A stretch of DNA of 64,000 bases from Diadophis punctatus similis (GCA_023053685.1 JALIGW010000058.1:1700637-1764636), one strand, 5' to 3'. Shown: positions 47,301 to 53,416, counted from the stretch's first letter. The notes: generated by a model not told the origin, from the letters alone. A program made the numbers and translations.

Positions 47301-50300
47301 GAGTTCAGTGTCTGGGCTCAGTTTTGCCCTCAATGTGTCCAACCAGGTTTGTTAAAGACCCAGTTACAAGCAGACAATTTGCTAAATTTTGTTAGGTGTC
47401 GATGTCAGAATCTCTGCATGCCTACAATTTGTTAGATTTATGCTTCAAAACAAAGTGCAAAACCAGGAAATGGAGTAATCCATCAAGCAGTTCTAGTAGG
47501 AAATTCAAGTTGACCAAGAGGTTTTATCTCTCAAGGAGTCTTCTTCAAGGAAGACCAAGCAGGACTCTCTGTGGGGCTCTGGGCTTGGGGATTGCAAGTG
47601 GTCCTTGACTTATGAGCACAACTGACCTCAACAATGCGGTTGTTAAGTGAGACATTTGTTAAGTGTTTGCCCCATTTTATGGCCTTTCTTGCTACAATAC
47701 TTAAGTGAGTCATCGTACTTGTTAAGTTAGTAACACAGATGTCCCAAAGGTGCTTTTTCAAGAGGCAACTGGACTTTCTTGTTTTTCGTTGAAGTTATTT
47801 CGCTTCACAGCCAAGAAGCTTCTTCAGCTCTGACTGGAGGGTGGGGAAGGGAAGGATTTATACTCCTTGCAAACAGCTGGTCATTTGCATCCTTTTAGAG
47901 GGTCGTTGAGGCCACTTGGAGGCTTATCTGTGTCCTCAAGGTCACCTGAGTGGTGCAAATGGGTGTGGAGCCTTCTATAGCCTTCTCCATACACATTTGC
48001 ATGAAAATATCTGCAGAAAACATCCTGAACCCAAGAAGGCTTCATACCCATTTGCACCACTCAGGTGACCCTGAGAACACAAATAAACCTCCAAGTGGCC
48101 TCAATGTTTATTTATTTATTTGTTTGTTTGTTTGTAAAACATGTACAAGATAGCAGGTATAGGTATAAACCAGAGGCGGGTTCCTAATTTTTTTACTACC
48201 ACTCTGTGGGCGTGGCTTATTTTGTGGGTGTGGCTTGCCAGCCATGTGACCGGATGGGTGTGGGCCTCGGGAGCTTGGCAGCGGCCGGAGAAGCAGGGGG
48301 GCATTGCCCACCTGCAACGCAGCCCCCCGCAGCGAGAGCAGCAAGACCGCGGCAGTGGTTCTTCTAGGAGGCTCCATCTGGCCTGAATGCTTCTCCCCAT
48401 TTGATGATCCTAGGCCCCTGCCGCCCGTTCCCCCTCCCTTCAGCAGCTTGAGAAGCCTCGAACATACAAAAATGCCTGGGATTATCACCGCGCGTTCGTG
48501 GCTTCTCGGACTGCTGAAGGGAGGGGAATGGAGATAGCTCCTGCCGCCCGTTCTTTCAGCGTCTCACGCGCTCCCTCAGCCATCCTCCCCTGCTTGGACT
48601 CACTGTGGGGTAGGAAGGCAGCGCATGCGCAGTGCCGAAAGCTCGGCTTCTGGGCATGCGCAGAAGAAAATGTTAAAAAAAATTTAAAAAATTTTTTTTT
48701 TAAATGGCACCAGCAACCGACCGCACCGGTACTGTAACGTCACCAGCAGGCTGCTACCGGTGCTATAGAATGGACCGCACTGGTAGGAACCCACCACTGG
48801 TATAAACATAAACATAAACAAAGTAAGTACAGACAAGTGAGGACAGTAGGACAGGGACGGTAGGCACGCTGGTGCGCTTATGCATGCCCCTTACAGACCT
48901 CTTAGAAACGGGGTGAGGTCTACTGTAGACAGTCTAAGGTTAAAGTTTTGGGGGTTTGGGGAAGAAACCACAGAGTCAAGTAGTGCATTCCAGGCATTGA
49001 TTACTCTGTTGCTGAAGTCAAATTTTTTGCAATCAAATTTGGAGCAGTTTACATTAAGTTTATATCTATTGTGTGCTCGTGTATTGTTGTGGTTGAAACT
49101 GAAGTAGTCATTGACAGGTAGGACATTGTTGGAGATTATTTTATGTACTACGCTTAGATCAGACCGAAGGTGGCATAGCTCTAAATTGTCTAAGCCCAAA
49201 ATTTCAAGCCTGGTAGAATAAGGTATTTTGTTGCAAGCAGAGGAGTGGAGGACTCTCCTCGTGAAATATTTCTGGACTCTCTCAATTGTATTAATGTCCG
49301 ATATGCAGTGCGGGTTCCAGACAGGTGAGCTGTATTCGAGAATTGGTCTGGCAAATGTTTTGTATGCTCTGGTTAGCAGTGTAATATTGCCAGAGAAGAA
49401 GCTACGCAAGATTAGATTAACAACTCTTAGTGCCTTTTTGGCAATGTTGTTACAGTGGGCTCTGGCACTTAGGTCGTTGGATATGAGTACTCCAAGGTCT
49501 TTGACAGAGTGAGGGTCGTCTACAAGGTCGTGTCCGCCAAGTTTGTATTTTGTATTCTGATTCTTTTTGCCAATGTGTAAGACAGAGCATTTGTTGGTTG
49601 AGATTTGACGTTGCCATTTGTTTGACCATTCTGATACATAGTCAAGGTCTTTTTGAAGGGTAGTAGTATTGTGGGTGGTCTCTCTAAAAGGATGCAAATG
49701 ACCAGCTGTCTGCAAGGAGTATAAATCCTTCCCTTCCCCACCATCCAGTCAGAGCTTAAGCAGCTGTTACCACATTTAGAAGCTCTGAGAGATTCACCTG
49801 GACACCCCAAATCTTAACAGAGGAAGTCAAGAGAAACAGAATCACCTGTAGAACCTGTAGTTGACATTTCCAATCATTTTAACTCTGTAGGTGCCAGAGA
49901 ATTCGGGCAGAGTGATCGCAGGCAGGTCCTTCTGCAAGGTTGCGACTCCCTCTTGGCATGCTGAAACAAAGCAGAAAACATATGGGCTGGCATTTTTTTT
50001 TACTCCTTTATCACTTCCTCATTCTTTTTTTAAGATGAAATGCAAAAAAAAAGCATCGTATTTGTGAGGTCCTGGGTGGTCTCTGAACTTGGTGGTTTTC
50101 TTGTAGATGTTTTGTGACCCAGCTAAGGAACATCTTCAGGGCTAGAAGAGAGCACTTCTCTGCCTTTTACTAGCACTGACGATATTCCCTAATCGGGTCA
50201 TGAAATGTCTGCAAGAAAACAACCGAGCTCAGAGAGCACCAAGGACCCTACAGTCCTCCTCCTCCTCCTCTCTCCAAACTCCACTCCCTTCTACCACTGA

Positions 50301-52078
50301 TGATGTTACCTAGTTGGGTGATGAAACGTCTTCAAGAAAACCACCAAGAGCCCCAAAGTCATTGTTGTTGTTTTGTTGTTGTTGTTGTTGTTGTCATCCT
50401 CCTCCTCCTCCTCCTCCTCCTCACCACATCCCCTCCTCACTTCTAACATTGATGATGTTCCCTAGTTGGGTCATGAAACGTCTGCAAGGAAACCACCCCT
50501 AACCCTAACGCTCTCTAAAAATTAAAACGGCAATTCTATCTCAAAAGATACTGGTTTTATCAAGGGACTGATGAATGCATTTCACTCACCAAACTCCTTT
50601 TAGATTTAGATTTATTATTAGAGTTGGAAGGGACCTTGTAGGTCATCTAGTCCAACCCCCTGCTCAAGCAGGAGTTCCTACACCATTTGAGACAGATGGC
50701 AGTCCAGTCTCCCCTTGAAGGTCGCAAGAGTTGGGGCTCTCACAACCTCCGCTGGCAATCTGTTCCACTGGTTGATCGCTCTCACTGTCAGAAAGTTTCT
50801 CCTCACTTCCAGGTTGAATCTCTCCTTGGTCAGCTTCCATCCGTTATTCCTTTTTGGCTTTCTGGTGCCATAGAGAACAGCCTGACCCCCTCCTCTCTGT
50901 GGCATCCCCTCAAGTATTGAAACACTGCTATCATGTCACCCCTGGTCCTTCTCTTCGCTAGACTGGCCAAGCTCAGTTCCTGCAACCGCTCTTTGTATGT
51001 TTTATTTTCCAGACCCTTTATCATCCTGGTTGCTCTCTTCTGCACTTTCTCTAGGGTTTTTCATGAAACCCTGGCTGAGGTTAGGGGCTTCAGCCCCCAG
51101 ATCCAGTCCAACAAGGGATTAAAGAAAAGCTTCTTTAACCTCAGACAAACCATGTTGCTTTGCAGCTCAAGTATGCTTAGCTATGCCTGTTGCGTGCAAT
51201 AACCCAGCTTAGTCATTCTTCAAAGAATTGATGCTGCAAACCCTCTGTAAAGTCAGGATCAATGCAGGAACCCTGTTTTTAATTATTTGCTAATAACAAG
51301 CCAGTTTTACTCAGATTTCATGGGGATTTAGAACACAGAATAAGAGAGTTGGGAGGGACCTTGGAGGTCTACTAGTCCAACCCCCTGCCCGTGGCAGGAG
51401 ATCCTACACCAGTGATGGCGAACCTTTTTTTCCTCGGGTGCCGAAATAGTGTGTGTGCGCGCTATCGCGCGCACATGGGTGCCCACACCCATAATTCAAA
51501 GCCCCCCACTTGCCCCACCCCCCTGCGTATGCGTGCACGACCCCCCCCACTCCTCCGTTTCCCGGCTTCCAGTGGACCCGGTAGGCCCGTTTTTCGCCCT
51601 CCCCAGGCTCCAGAGGCTTTCTTGGAGCTTGGGGAGGGCGAAAACGCTCCACCCCTGCCACTCTTGAGGCTGAAATAGCCCCCCCAGAGCCTCTACGCAA
51701 GCTAAAAATCAGCTGGCGGGCATGCACATGCGCGCTGTTGCTGAGCTAGGGCAACGGCTCGCGTGCCAGCAGATATGGCTCCGTGTGCCACCTGTGGCAC
51801 CCGTGCCATAGGTTCGCCATCACTGTCCTACACCATTCCAGACAAATGGCTGCAACAGGAGAGTCCCTTTTGGGTCACCCGCTCTGTTCTCCTTGCACCC
51901 CACCCATTGTCCGATGGTTGGCTGTAGGGCAGAGTGGATTTCCAGGGGGCAGTGAAAGAACAGCTGGGTACCTACCATAATCCAATCCTTTCTTGGTGAT
52001 TTTGCCTGCAAGTCCCGGGTTTATGCCCTCAGATGAGGGCACTAAGCAGCAAAGCCAGAACACCAGGACCCTGTGCAT
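23782..52078 (-). CDS. BPI: BPI, bactericidal/permeability-increasing protein, 15-exon gene (gene span)
   Basis: Secreted innate-immune protein; family members bind the lipid A part of bacterial lipopolysaccharide. Joined exons give 1,416 coding bases plus TAG, 472 residues (human BPI precursor is 487). Residues 1-18 form a signal peptide, then the family start [16 protein letters not shown]. Residues about 19-240 are the N-terminal barrel, with a basic patch [10 protein letters not shown] at 108-117. A proline-rich linker lies at 252-263 and the C-terminal barrel follows, ending [12 protein letters not shown]. Cys152 and Cys191 match the conserved BPI/LBP disulfide. NxS/T sequons lie at N310, N365 and N387. 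The ATG at 52078 is chosen because it starts the signal peptide with A at -3. I prefer BPI over LBP because exon 8 ([18 protein letters not shown]) and exon 10 ([18 protein letters not shown]) read closest to BPI. Every intron is GT-AG and phases agree, so the gene looks functional. Confidence 0.95.
23850..24150 (+). repeat. (CT)n-rich tract, about 300 bp, in BPI intron 14
   Basis: Imperfect CT/TCTC repeats with a clean (CT)n core at 23928-23970. On the BPI transcript it is a purine (GA) tract filling over half of the 570-base last intron. Confidence 0.9.
24391..24467 (-). CDS. BPI: BPI exon 14
   Basis: 77 bases, residues 435-460. It starts [20 protein letters not shown] and ends VLQAHQ. The GFPLP motif is a family hallmark. 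Acceptor ttccag, donor gtgggt. Confidence 0.95.
24520..25990 (-). mobile_element. Intron 13: antisense CR1 copies split by a hAT
   Basis: CR1 termini at 24525-24740 and 24755-24931, continuing at 25705-25920 after the hAT insertion. Remnants of the CR1 C-terminus are visible on the minus strand. Confidence 0.8.
24932..25696. mobile_element. Long non-autonomous hAT, TGATGGCGAACC family
   Basis: CCATGATGGCGAACC start, AGCCATCACTG end, target duplication TTCTACGT/TTTTAGGT (24924-24931, 25697-25704). The GC-rich inside repeats a CTCCAGG-rich unit several times, giving spurious long frames. Confidence 0.8.
25991..26054 (-). CDS. BPI: BPI exon 13
   Basis: 64 bases, residues 414-434 plus one base. 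It starts [20 protein letters not shown], matching the VELLQDIMNY segment of human BPI. Acceptor atgcag, donor gtaagg. Confidence 0.93.
26055..26410. other. BPI intron 12, unique DNA
   Basis: 356 bases with no repeat recognised; it contains a decoy LELGPFP reading that lacks a donor. Confidence 0.6.
26411..26453 (-). CDS. BPI: BPI exon 12 (43-base microexon)
   Basis: 43 bases, residues 399-413. It completes the ATG codon split across the intron and adds [14 protein letters not shown], matching LLLELKHSNIGPFP of human BPI in length and phase. Acceptor ctgtag, donor gtaaga. Confidence 0.92.
26454..27002. other. Start of BPI intron 11 region, possible LTR-like fragment
   Basis: 26521-26960 has no coding signal and could be a degraded LTR, but no clean ends are visible. 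Confidence 0.3.
27003..27640 (+). mobile_element. L2-type LINE 3' part
   Basis: Open 139-residue frame with [40 protein letters not shown] and [15 protein letters not shown] blocks typical of the L2 reverse-transcriptase C-terminus. It ends in GCCGCCCTGAGTCC and (AAAT)n; a (TA)n sits at 27470-27495. Its open frame suggests recent activity. Confidence 0.9.
28038..28629. mobile_element. Mariner-like MITE with AT-rich insertion
   Basis: Ends CAGGTGGGCCTCAACTTA and AAGTTGAGGACTATCTG. Extra AT-rich DNA at about 28155-28370 interrupts it. It ends 48 bases beyond the exon 11 donor. Confidence 0.7.
28678..28745 (-). CDS. BPI: BPI exon 11
   Basis: 68 bases, residues 377-398 plus two bases. It starts [20 protein letters not shown] and has an NST sequon at N387. 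Acceptor tttcag, donor gtgagt. Confidence 0.93.
28790..29345. repeat. MITE fragment, L2-type tail and GAAT/AAAC microsatellite
   Basis: MITE piece 28795-28950, L2 tail 29110-29250 (GCCGCCCAGAGTCCCTTGGG), then (TGAA)n and (CAAA)n to 29345. Confidence 0.65.
29346..29575 (-). mobile_element. Sauria-SINE with BovB-like tail
   Basis: Minus strand: tRNA-like head GTGGCCTAGAGGTGGAGC (A box), GAGTTCGATCC (B box), and tail GGGCATCCGGCC ... GGGATTATGGGGTCG resembling the BovB 3' end. Followed by unassigned DNA to 29930. A truncated copy lies at 56655-56730. Confidence 0.8.
29930..30186. mobile_element. Mariner-like MITE fragment
   Basis: Internal and 3' parts of the CAGGTAGTCC family; ends in the next element. 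Confidence 0.65.
30187..30661. mobile_element. TIR DNA transposon, TACCGTATTTTTCGG family
   Basis: Inverted ends TACCGTATTTTTCGGAGTAT and ATACTCTGAAAAATACGGTA. No transposase. It ends 66 bases from the exon 10 donor. Confidence 0.8.
30729..30896 (-). CDS. BPI: BPI exon 10
   Basis: 168 bases, residues 321-376, phase 0. It starts [20 protein letters not shown] and ends [19 protein letters not shown], nearly the human BPI wording. There is an NSS sequon at N365. Acceptor cctcag, donor gtaagt. Confidence 0.95.
30965..31765 (-). mobile_element. Possible LTR fragment, GC-rich
   Basis: On the minus strand it begins TGTCATGGCCTC and holds short repeats around TTGTTCCTT and GTGGACTCA. No terminal pair or target duplication confirmed, so this is tentative. 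Confidence 0.4.
31950..32020. repeat. Palindromic MITE half
   Basis: GGTGGACTTCAACTCCCAGAA, the shared arm of the palindrome family at 57483. Confidence 0.6.
32200..32765 (-). repeat. (GGA)n/(GAA)n tracts with degenerate PLE-hammerhead blocks
   Basis: Purine tracts 32205-32470, 32580-32630 and 32725-32750 alternate with degenerate CAGACAATTCGTTACC (32518-32555) and ACATTTTGTGGCCC (32660-32700) blocks. The hammerhead cores are lost. Lies in BPI intron 9. Confidence 0.75.
33039..33098 (-). CDS. BPI: BPI exon 9
   Basis: 60 bases, residues 301-320, [20 protein letters not shown], phase 0. It contains an NTS sequon at N310. Acceptor ctgcag, donor gtcagc. A solo LTR lies 116 bases upstream in transcript direction. 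Confidence 0.94.
33215..33914 (+). mobile_element. Solo LTR, 700 bp, in BPI intron 8
   Basis: Starts TGTTGTGGCCC and ends GGGACAGAACA, with a perfect 5-bp duplication TCTGG (33210-33214, 33915-33919). ATTAAAG near its 3' side could be a poly(A) signal. No internal retroviral genes remain. Family (ERV or gypsy) unknown; strand is inferred from that signal. Confidence 0.75.
33940..34349. mobile_element. Mariner-like MITE, complete
   Basis: CAGGTAGTCCCCTACTTA and AGGTTGAGGACTACCTG ends with TA on both sides (33938-33939, 34350-34351). Confidence 0.85.
34490..34640 (+). mobile_element. PLE terminal fragment (family B), degenerate hammerhead
   Basis: GTGAAGA in place of CTGAAGA and GAAAT in place of GAAAC, with stem II GCTTCT/AGAAGC kept. 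Predicted inactive. Confidence 0.6.
34755..35313 (+). repeat. Microsatellite cluster: (CCT)n, (TTCC)n twice, (CA)n
   Basis: (CCT)n 34755-34865, TTCC tracts 35038-35120 and 35160-35228 separated by a duplicated CTTCTCATTCTCTTCTCATT spacer also seen at 35010, then (CA)n 35262-35313. All within BPI intron 8. Confidence 0.95.
35750..35926 (-). CDS. BPI: BPI exon 8
   Basis: 177 bases, residues 242-300, phase 0 at both ends and the longest exon. It encodes [20 protein letters not shown], the proline-rich link between barrels, then [19 protein letters not shown], a strongly BPI-like stretch that opens the C-terminal barrel. Acceptor caccag, donor gtgagg. Confidence 0.95.
36130..36890. repeat. SINE-derived higher-order tandem repeat, 192-bp period
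   Basis: A ~64-bp unit (GTGAGTTCTAGTCCCGTCTT ... AAAGCTGGCTGGGTGAC) occurs in three diverged types that repeat as a block; the same GAGACAGTG ends at 36240, 36432 and 36624. The outer ends AGAAAGCCAGTTTGG and CCAACTGGCTTTCT are inverted, consistent with a tRNA-SINE progenitor. Confidence 0.85.
37185..37449 (+). mobile_element. LTR-like fragment
   Basis: TGTCACGCAGTGATTATTGCC start and GAAATAAATATTTCTACTTAG near the end. A related block is at 57697-57970 (TGTCACGATGTGAATTATTG, GAAATAAATATTTTG). No target duplication found. Confidence 0.5.
37485..37940 (+). mobile_element. L2-type LINE 3' end beside exon 7
   Basis: Remnant frame with [17 protein letters not shown] and [20 protein letters not shown] blocks, then GCCGCCCAGAGTCCC and (ATTAA)n. 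It stops 10 bases from the exon 7 donor. Confidence 0.85.
37951..38042 (-). CDS. BPI: BPI exon 7
   Basis: 92 bases, residues 211-241. It reads [20 protein letters not shown], then [11 protein letters not shown]. Cys235 is extra compared with human BPI. Acceptor cccccag, donor gttagt. An L2 LINE tail ends only about 10 bases inside the following intron. Confidence 0.94.
38120..38875 (-). mobile_element. CR1 LINE 3' part split by a hAT
   Basis: CR1 pieces at 38120-38204 and 38641-38875, with the hAT between them, in BPI intron 6. Confidence 0.8.
38205..38640. mobile_element. Non-autonomous hAT, TGATGGCGAACC family
   Basis: CAGTGATGGCGAACC start, GGTTCACCACCACTG end, perfect 8-bp CCCTATAC on both sides (38197-38204, 38641-38648). 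The inside has an AACCGGAAGT inverted repeat. Confidence 0.9.
38880..39255 (-). mobile_element. L2-type LINE 3' end
   Basis: (TTTA)n tail, GCCGCCCAACTCCCAAGGGA block, then a coding remnant with TLVAFRKAVK-like readings. Confidence 0.75.
39345..39475 (+). mobile_element. PLE terminal fragment (family B)
   Basis: Begins near CCAAAGGTGCGAAAG and ends AAAAAAGTACCTTTGGGACA; the matching ends are inverted around the hammerhead. Confidence 0.6.
39371..39411 (+). ncRNA. Hammerhead-ribozyme-like motif (PLE family B)
   Basis: CTGAAGA (39375-39381), extra A, stem II GCTTCT/AGAAGT (39383-39388, 39395-39400, one G-U), GAAAC (39401-39405), GTC (39406-39408). Stem I is weak. Antisense to BPI, in intron 6. 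Confidence 0.55.
39480..39740 (+). mobile_element. CR1 LINE 3' end
   Basis: TGGCAGGACAAGAAG to GGTCCCTTCCAACTCTG, about 165 bases from exon 6. Confidence 0.8.
39906..39969 (-). CDS. BPI: BPI exon 6
   Basis: 64 bases, residues 190-210. It starts [20 protein letters not shown]. Cys191 is the second conserved disulfide cysteine. The acceptor follows a run of T in the transcript strand; donor gtaata. Confidence 0.94.
40276..40630. mobile_element. Non-autonomous hAT, GGTGGGTTC family
   Basis: CATGGGTGGGTTCC start, AGAACCCACCCCTG end, duplication AATAGAAC/AATATAAC (40268-40275, 40631-40638). In BPI intron 5. Confidence 0.8.
40780..41740 (+). mobile_element. CR1 LINE split by a hAT
   Basis: Pieces 40780-41117 and 41680-41740; the CR1 C-terminal remnant is readable, and an ATTCC/ATTCT tract (41725-41826) ends it. 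Confidence 0.85.
41118..41679. mobile_element. Non-autonomous hAT, TGATGGCGAACC family
   Basis: CCATGATGGCAAACC start, GGTTCGCCATCACTG end, perfect 8-bp GTATATAG (41110-41117, 41680-41687). Confidence 0.9.
41725..41826 (+). repeat. (ATTCC)n then (ATTCT)n microsatellite
   Basis: Pentanucleotide array at the CR1 3' end, with an inner switch between two unit types. Confidence 0.9.
41835..42600. mobile_element. CR1 fragments on both strands plus a second LINE tail
   Basis: 41835-42025 holds CR1 ends, 42040-42480 an antisense CR1 C-terminal remnant, and 42485-42600 the CCAATAAAGAATTC tail with ATTCT units. Confidence 0.75.
42867..42930 (-). CDS. BPI: BPI exon 5
   Basis: 64 bases, residues 168-189. 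It reads [20 protein letters not shown] and ends DK, matching the amphipathic helix of the family. Acceptor ttgcag, donor gtaaag. Confidence 0.93.
42931..43299. other. Start of BPI intron 4, unassigned DNA
   Basis: No repeat or exon recognised. Confidence 0.4.
43300..43524 (-). mobile_element. Penelope-like element C-terminal coding remnant (minus copy)
   Basis: Minus-strand frame reads [20 protein letters not shown] then IYIPFKR, resembling the C-terminus of the PLE reverse transcriptase/GIY-YIG protein. It is inverted relative to the next feature. Confidence 0.6.
43485..43860 (+). mobile_element. Penelope-like element 3' end with degenerate hammerhead
   Basis: Plus-strand frame remnant [16 protein letters not shown], stop, about 310 bases of tail, then CTGATGATGTTACC (43807 on) with the GAAAC box changed to GCAAA. 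It links family A hammerheads to a PLE coding end. Confidence 0.6.
43865..44515 (-). mobile_element. L2-type LINE 3' part
   Basis: Minus-strand frame with [20 protein letters not shown] and [20 protein letters not shown], then a (TTTA)n tail at its 3' end. Very similar to the copy at 27003. Confidence 0.9.
44555..44625 (+). mobile_element. PLE family A fragment, degenerate hammerhead
   Basis: CTAGCACTGATGATG then TGAAACATTTGG: the box and GAAAC are kept but the cleavage triplet is lost. Confidence 0.55.
44626..45745. other. End of intron 4, mostly unassigned
   Basis: CR1 3' end at 45150-45290 (+) and an (AAT)n/(ACTAAT)n AT-rich stretch at 45350-45460. The rest is not recognised. Confidence 0.45.
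45746..45901 (-). CDS. BPI: BPI exon 4
   Basis: 156 bases, residues 116-167. It includes [20 protein letters not shown] and [19 protein letters not shown]. Cys152 is the first conserved disulfide cysteine. The second cysteine that human BPI has three residues earlier (TCSSC) is absent here. Acceptor accag, donor gtaggt. Confidence 0.93.
46258..46580 (+). repeat. CAAC-based minisatellite in BPI intron 3
   Basis: CCAACCAACCAACTCATCCA-type units with CCACCC variants. Same composition as 13620-13900. Confidence 0.85.
47131..47259 (-). CDS. BPI: BPI exon 3
   Basis: 129 bases, residues 73-115. It reads [20 protein letters not shown], then [20 protein letters not shown]. The basic end corresponds to the lysine/arginine-rich tip of the N-terminal barrel that contacts lipopolysaccharide in BPI. 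Acceptor ttgtag, donor gtgagt. Confidence 0.94.
47593..48110 (-). mobile_element. MITE fragment joined to PLE family B block and inverted repeat
   Basis: MITE piece 47598-47735, then antisense PLE B (47740-47830) whose CTGAAGA box is intact but whose GAAAC-GTC has decayed. 47909-47975 and 48040-48106 are inverted copies of a GAGGCCACTTGGAGG block. Confidence 0.6.
48171..48799. mobile_element. Non-autonomous hAT, GGTGGGTTC family
   Basis: CAGAGGCGGGTTCC start, TAGGAACCCACCACTG end, perfect 8-bp GTATAAAC (48163-48170, 48800-48807). Shares GCATGCGCAGTGCCGAAA with the element at 40276. Confidence 0.9.
48810..49690 (-). mobile_element. CR1/Rex-like LINE, open 3' coding part
   Basis: A minus-strand frame of about 274 residues without stops carries [36 protein letters not shown] and [20 protein letters not shown], the thumb/C-terminal part of a CR1-clade reverse transcriptase. 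It is 5'-truncated. The open frame suggests recent insertion. Confidence 0.85.
49690..49775 (+). mobile_element. PLE family B fragment
   Basis: GGATGCAAATGACCAGCTGT to CAGTCAGAGCTTAAG, the part just upstream of the family B hammerhead; truncated there. Confidence 0.5.
49846..49960 (-). CDS. BPI: BPI exon 2
   Basis: 115 bases, residues 35-72, entering in phase 1 and leaving in phase 2. It contains [20 protein letters not shown], matching the start of the N-terminal barrel in BPI and LBP. Acceptor tttcag, donor gtgatt. Cys36 has no partner I can assign. Confidence 0.94.
50070..50505. repeat. Cluster of four PLE family A hammerhead blocks, BPI intron 1
   Basis: One antisense copy (50090-50150, degenerate) and three plus-strand copies (50168-50225, 50290-50337, 50440-50490). 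(CCT)n and (GTT)n tracts separate them. Only the middle plus copy keeps all core boxes. Confidence 0.7.
50291..50337 (+). ncRNA. Hammerhead-ribozyme-like motif (PLE family A)
   Basis: CTGATGA (50297-50303), extra T, stem II GTTACC/GGTGAT (50305-50310, 50317-50322, two G-U), GAAAC (50323-50327), GTC (50328-50330). Stem I is poor. Antisense to BPI. Confidence 0.55.
50600..51060 (-). mobile_element. CR1 LINE 3' part, antisense
   Basis: Near twin of 20090-20595 ([20 protein letters not shown]), ending abruptly at 51060. In BPI intron 1, same strand as BPI. Confidence 0.9.
51330..51860 (-). mobile_element. CR1 LINE 3' end split by a hAT
   Basis: CR1 pieces 51330-51409 and 51826-51860 around the hAT. 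Confidence 0.75.
51410..51825. mobile_element. Non-autonomous hAT, TGATGGCGAACC family
   Basis: CAGTGATGGCGAACC start, GGTTCGCCATCACTG end, perfect 8-bp TCCTACAC (51402-51409, 51826-51833). It lies 150 bases from the exon 1 donor. Confidence 0.9.
51976..52078 (-). CDS. BPI: BPI exon 1 (coding part)
   Basis: 103 coding bases, residues 1-34 plus one base. It encodes the signal peptide [18 protein letters not shown] and the family N-terminus [16 protein letters not shown]. The donor is ATG|gtaggt. An in-frame GTG lies two codons upstream, but the ATG is the credible start. Confidence 0.95.
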
Positions 52079-52084
52079 CTTCAC

Positions 52085-52400
52085 ACCTCCAAACTCCCGG
52101 TGGAGACCTTCTGCTCAGACCAGAGTGGGTGTCTGCAGACCCTGCCGCTGGGTGCCTCTGGTGCAGAGGAAGAGGAAGCAAAAACTGAGCTTTGAGAAGA
52201 AGCAGGAAGCTGCACTCTCGTTCCGGAAAGAGGCTTTCCCTGGCTGACCTGTTTGCAGCCTAGATTTGGAGTGGGGTTTTCCCCAAAGGCGATTCAGTAT
52301 AGTGACAATGTTCAGTTGCTGCTTGGATTTTGCAAGCCCATGACTCACCACAGAGATTATGGCTTTGATGCTCAGGTGACATCAGTTGGATAGAAAGCAA
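52085..52400 (-). promoter_or_regulatory. BPI: Putative BPI promoter and 5' UTR
   Basis: This repeat-free block lies just upstream of the start codon. It holds GGGGTTTTCCCC (52273-52284), fitting the NF-kB consensus; TGAGTCA on the minus strand (52341-52347), AP-1-like; TTCCGGAA (52221-52228), ETS/STAT-like; and repeated GGAA near 52166-52179, PU.1-like. I see no clear TATA box. The gene position is solid; the regulatory reading is inference. Confidence 0.45.
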
Positions 52401-52419
52401 ACATCGAAGCATTCTTTAG

Positions 52420-53220
52420 AATAGAATAGAACAACAAAGTTGAAAGGGACCTTGGAGGTCTTCTAGTCCAACCCCCTGCTTAGGCAGGAAACCCTACACC
52501 ACTTCAGACAAATGGTTATCCAACCTCTTCTTAAAAATGTCCAGTGTTGGAGCATTCACAGCTTCTGGAGGCAAGCTGTTCCACTGATTAATTGTTCTAA
52601 TTGTCAGGAAATTTCTCCTTAATTCTAGGTTGTTTCTCTCCTTGATTAGTTTCCACCCATTGCTTCTTATCCTGCCTTCAGGTGCTTTGGAGAATAGCTT
52701 GACTCCCTCTTCTTTGTGGCAGCCCCTGAGATATTGGAAGACTGCTATCATGTCTCCCCTGGTCCTTCTTTTCATTAAACTAGACATACCCAGTTCCTGC
52801 AACCGTTCTTCATATGTTTTAGCCTCCAGCCTCCTAATCAACTTGGTTGCTCTTCTCTGCACTCTTTCCAGAGTCTCCACATCCTTTTTCATCGTGGCAA
52901 CCAAAACTGAATGCAGTATTCCGAGTGGGGTCTAACCAAGGCATTATAAAGTGGTATTAACACTTCATGTGATCTTGATCCTTGTAAAGTGATCCTTGTA
53001 AAAGGTTGCCAGTAGAATATATAATAACTGAGTTGGAAGGGACCTTGGAGGTCTTCTAGTCTAACCCCTTGCTCGAGCAGGAGATCCTATACCATTTCAG
53101 ATAAATGGCTGTCTAATCTTTTCTAAAAAACTCCAGTGTTGAAGCACCCACAACATCTGAAGGCAAGCCCTTCCACTGGCTCATTCTTCTCACTGTCAGG
53201 AAATTCCTCCTTAGTTCTAG
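52420..53220 (-). mobile_element. Two CR1 LINE 3' parts, antisense, upstream of BPI
   Basis: 52430-52990 carries a minus-strand frame of about 136 residues ([40 protein letters not shown]). 53020-53220 is a second, shorter 3' end. Confidence 0.9.
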
Positions 53221-53416
53221 CAATACTTCACGAAAGGACTTCACCAATATCAAGAGTTCCATCAATACCAATTCTTCACGAGGGGACCAACTCCAAAGAT
53301 CTCCTCTCCTGAAGATCCTGTCTGGATCCCATTTATTTCTCGCTTCTCCAGGACTTTAAGTAGAAGGATGGTGGCACCCATCCAATGAACCGTTTGTCTG
53401 AAATGGTCTAGCTAGG

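Noticed and set aside
52494..52904. CR1-type frames as host genes (also 20167-20592, 48891-49715, 27003-27422)
   Set aside because: They match LINE reverse-transcriptase C-termini and end in LINE 3' tails.
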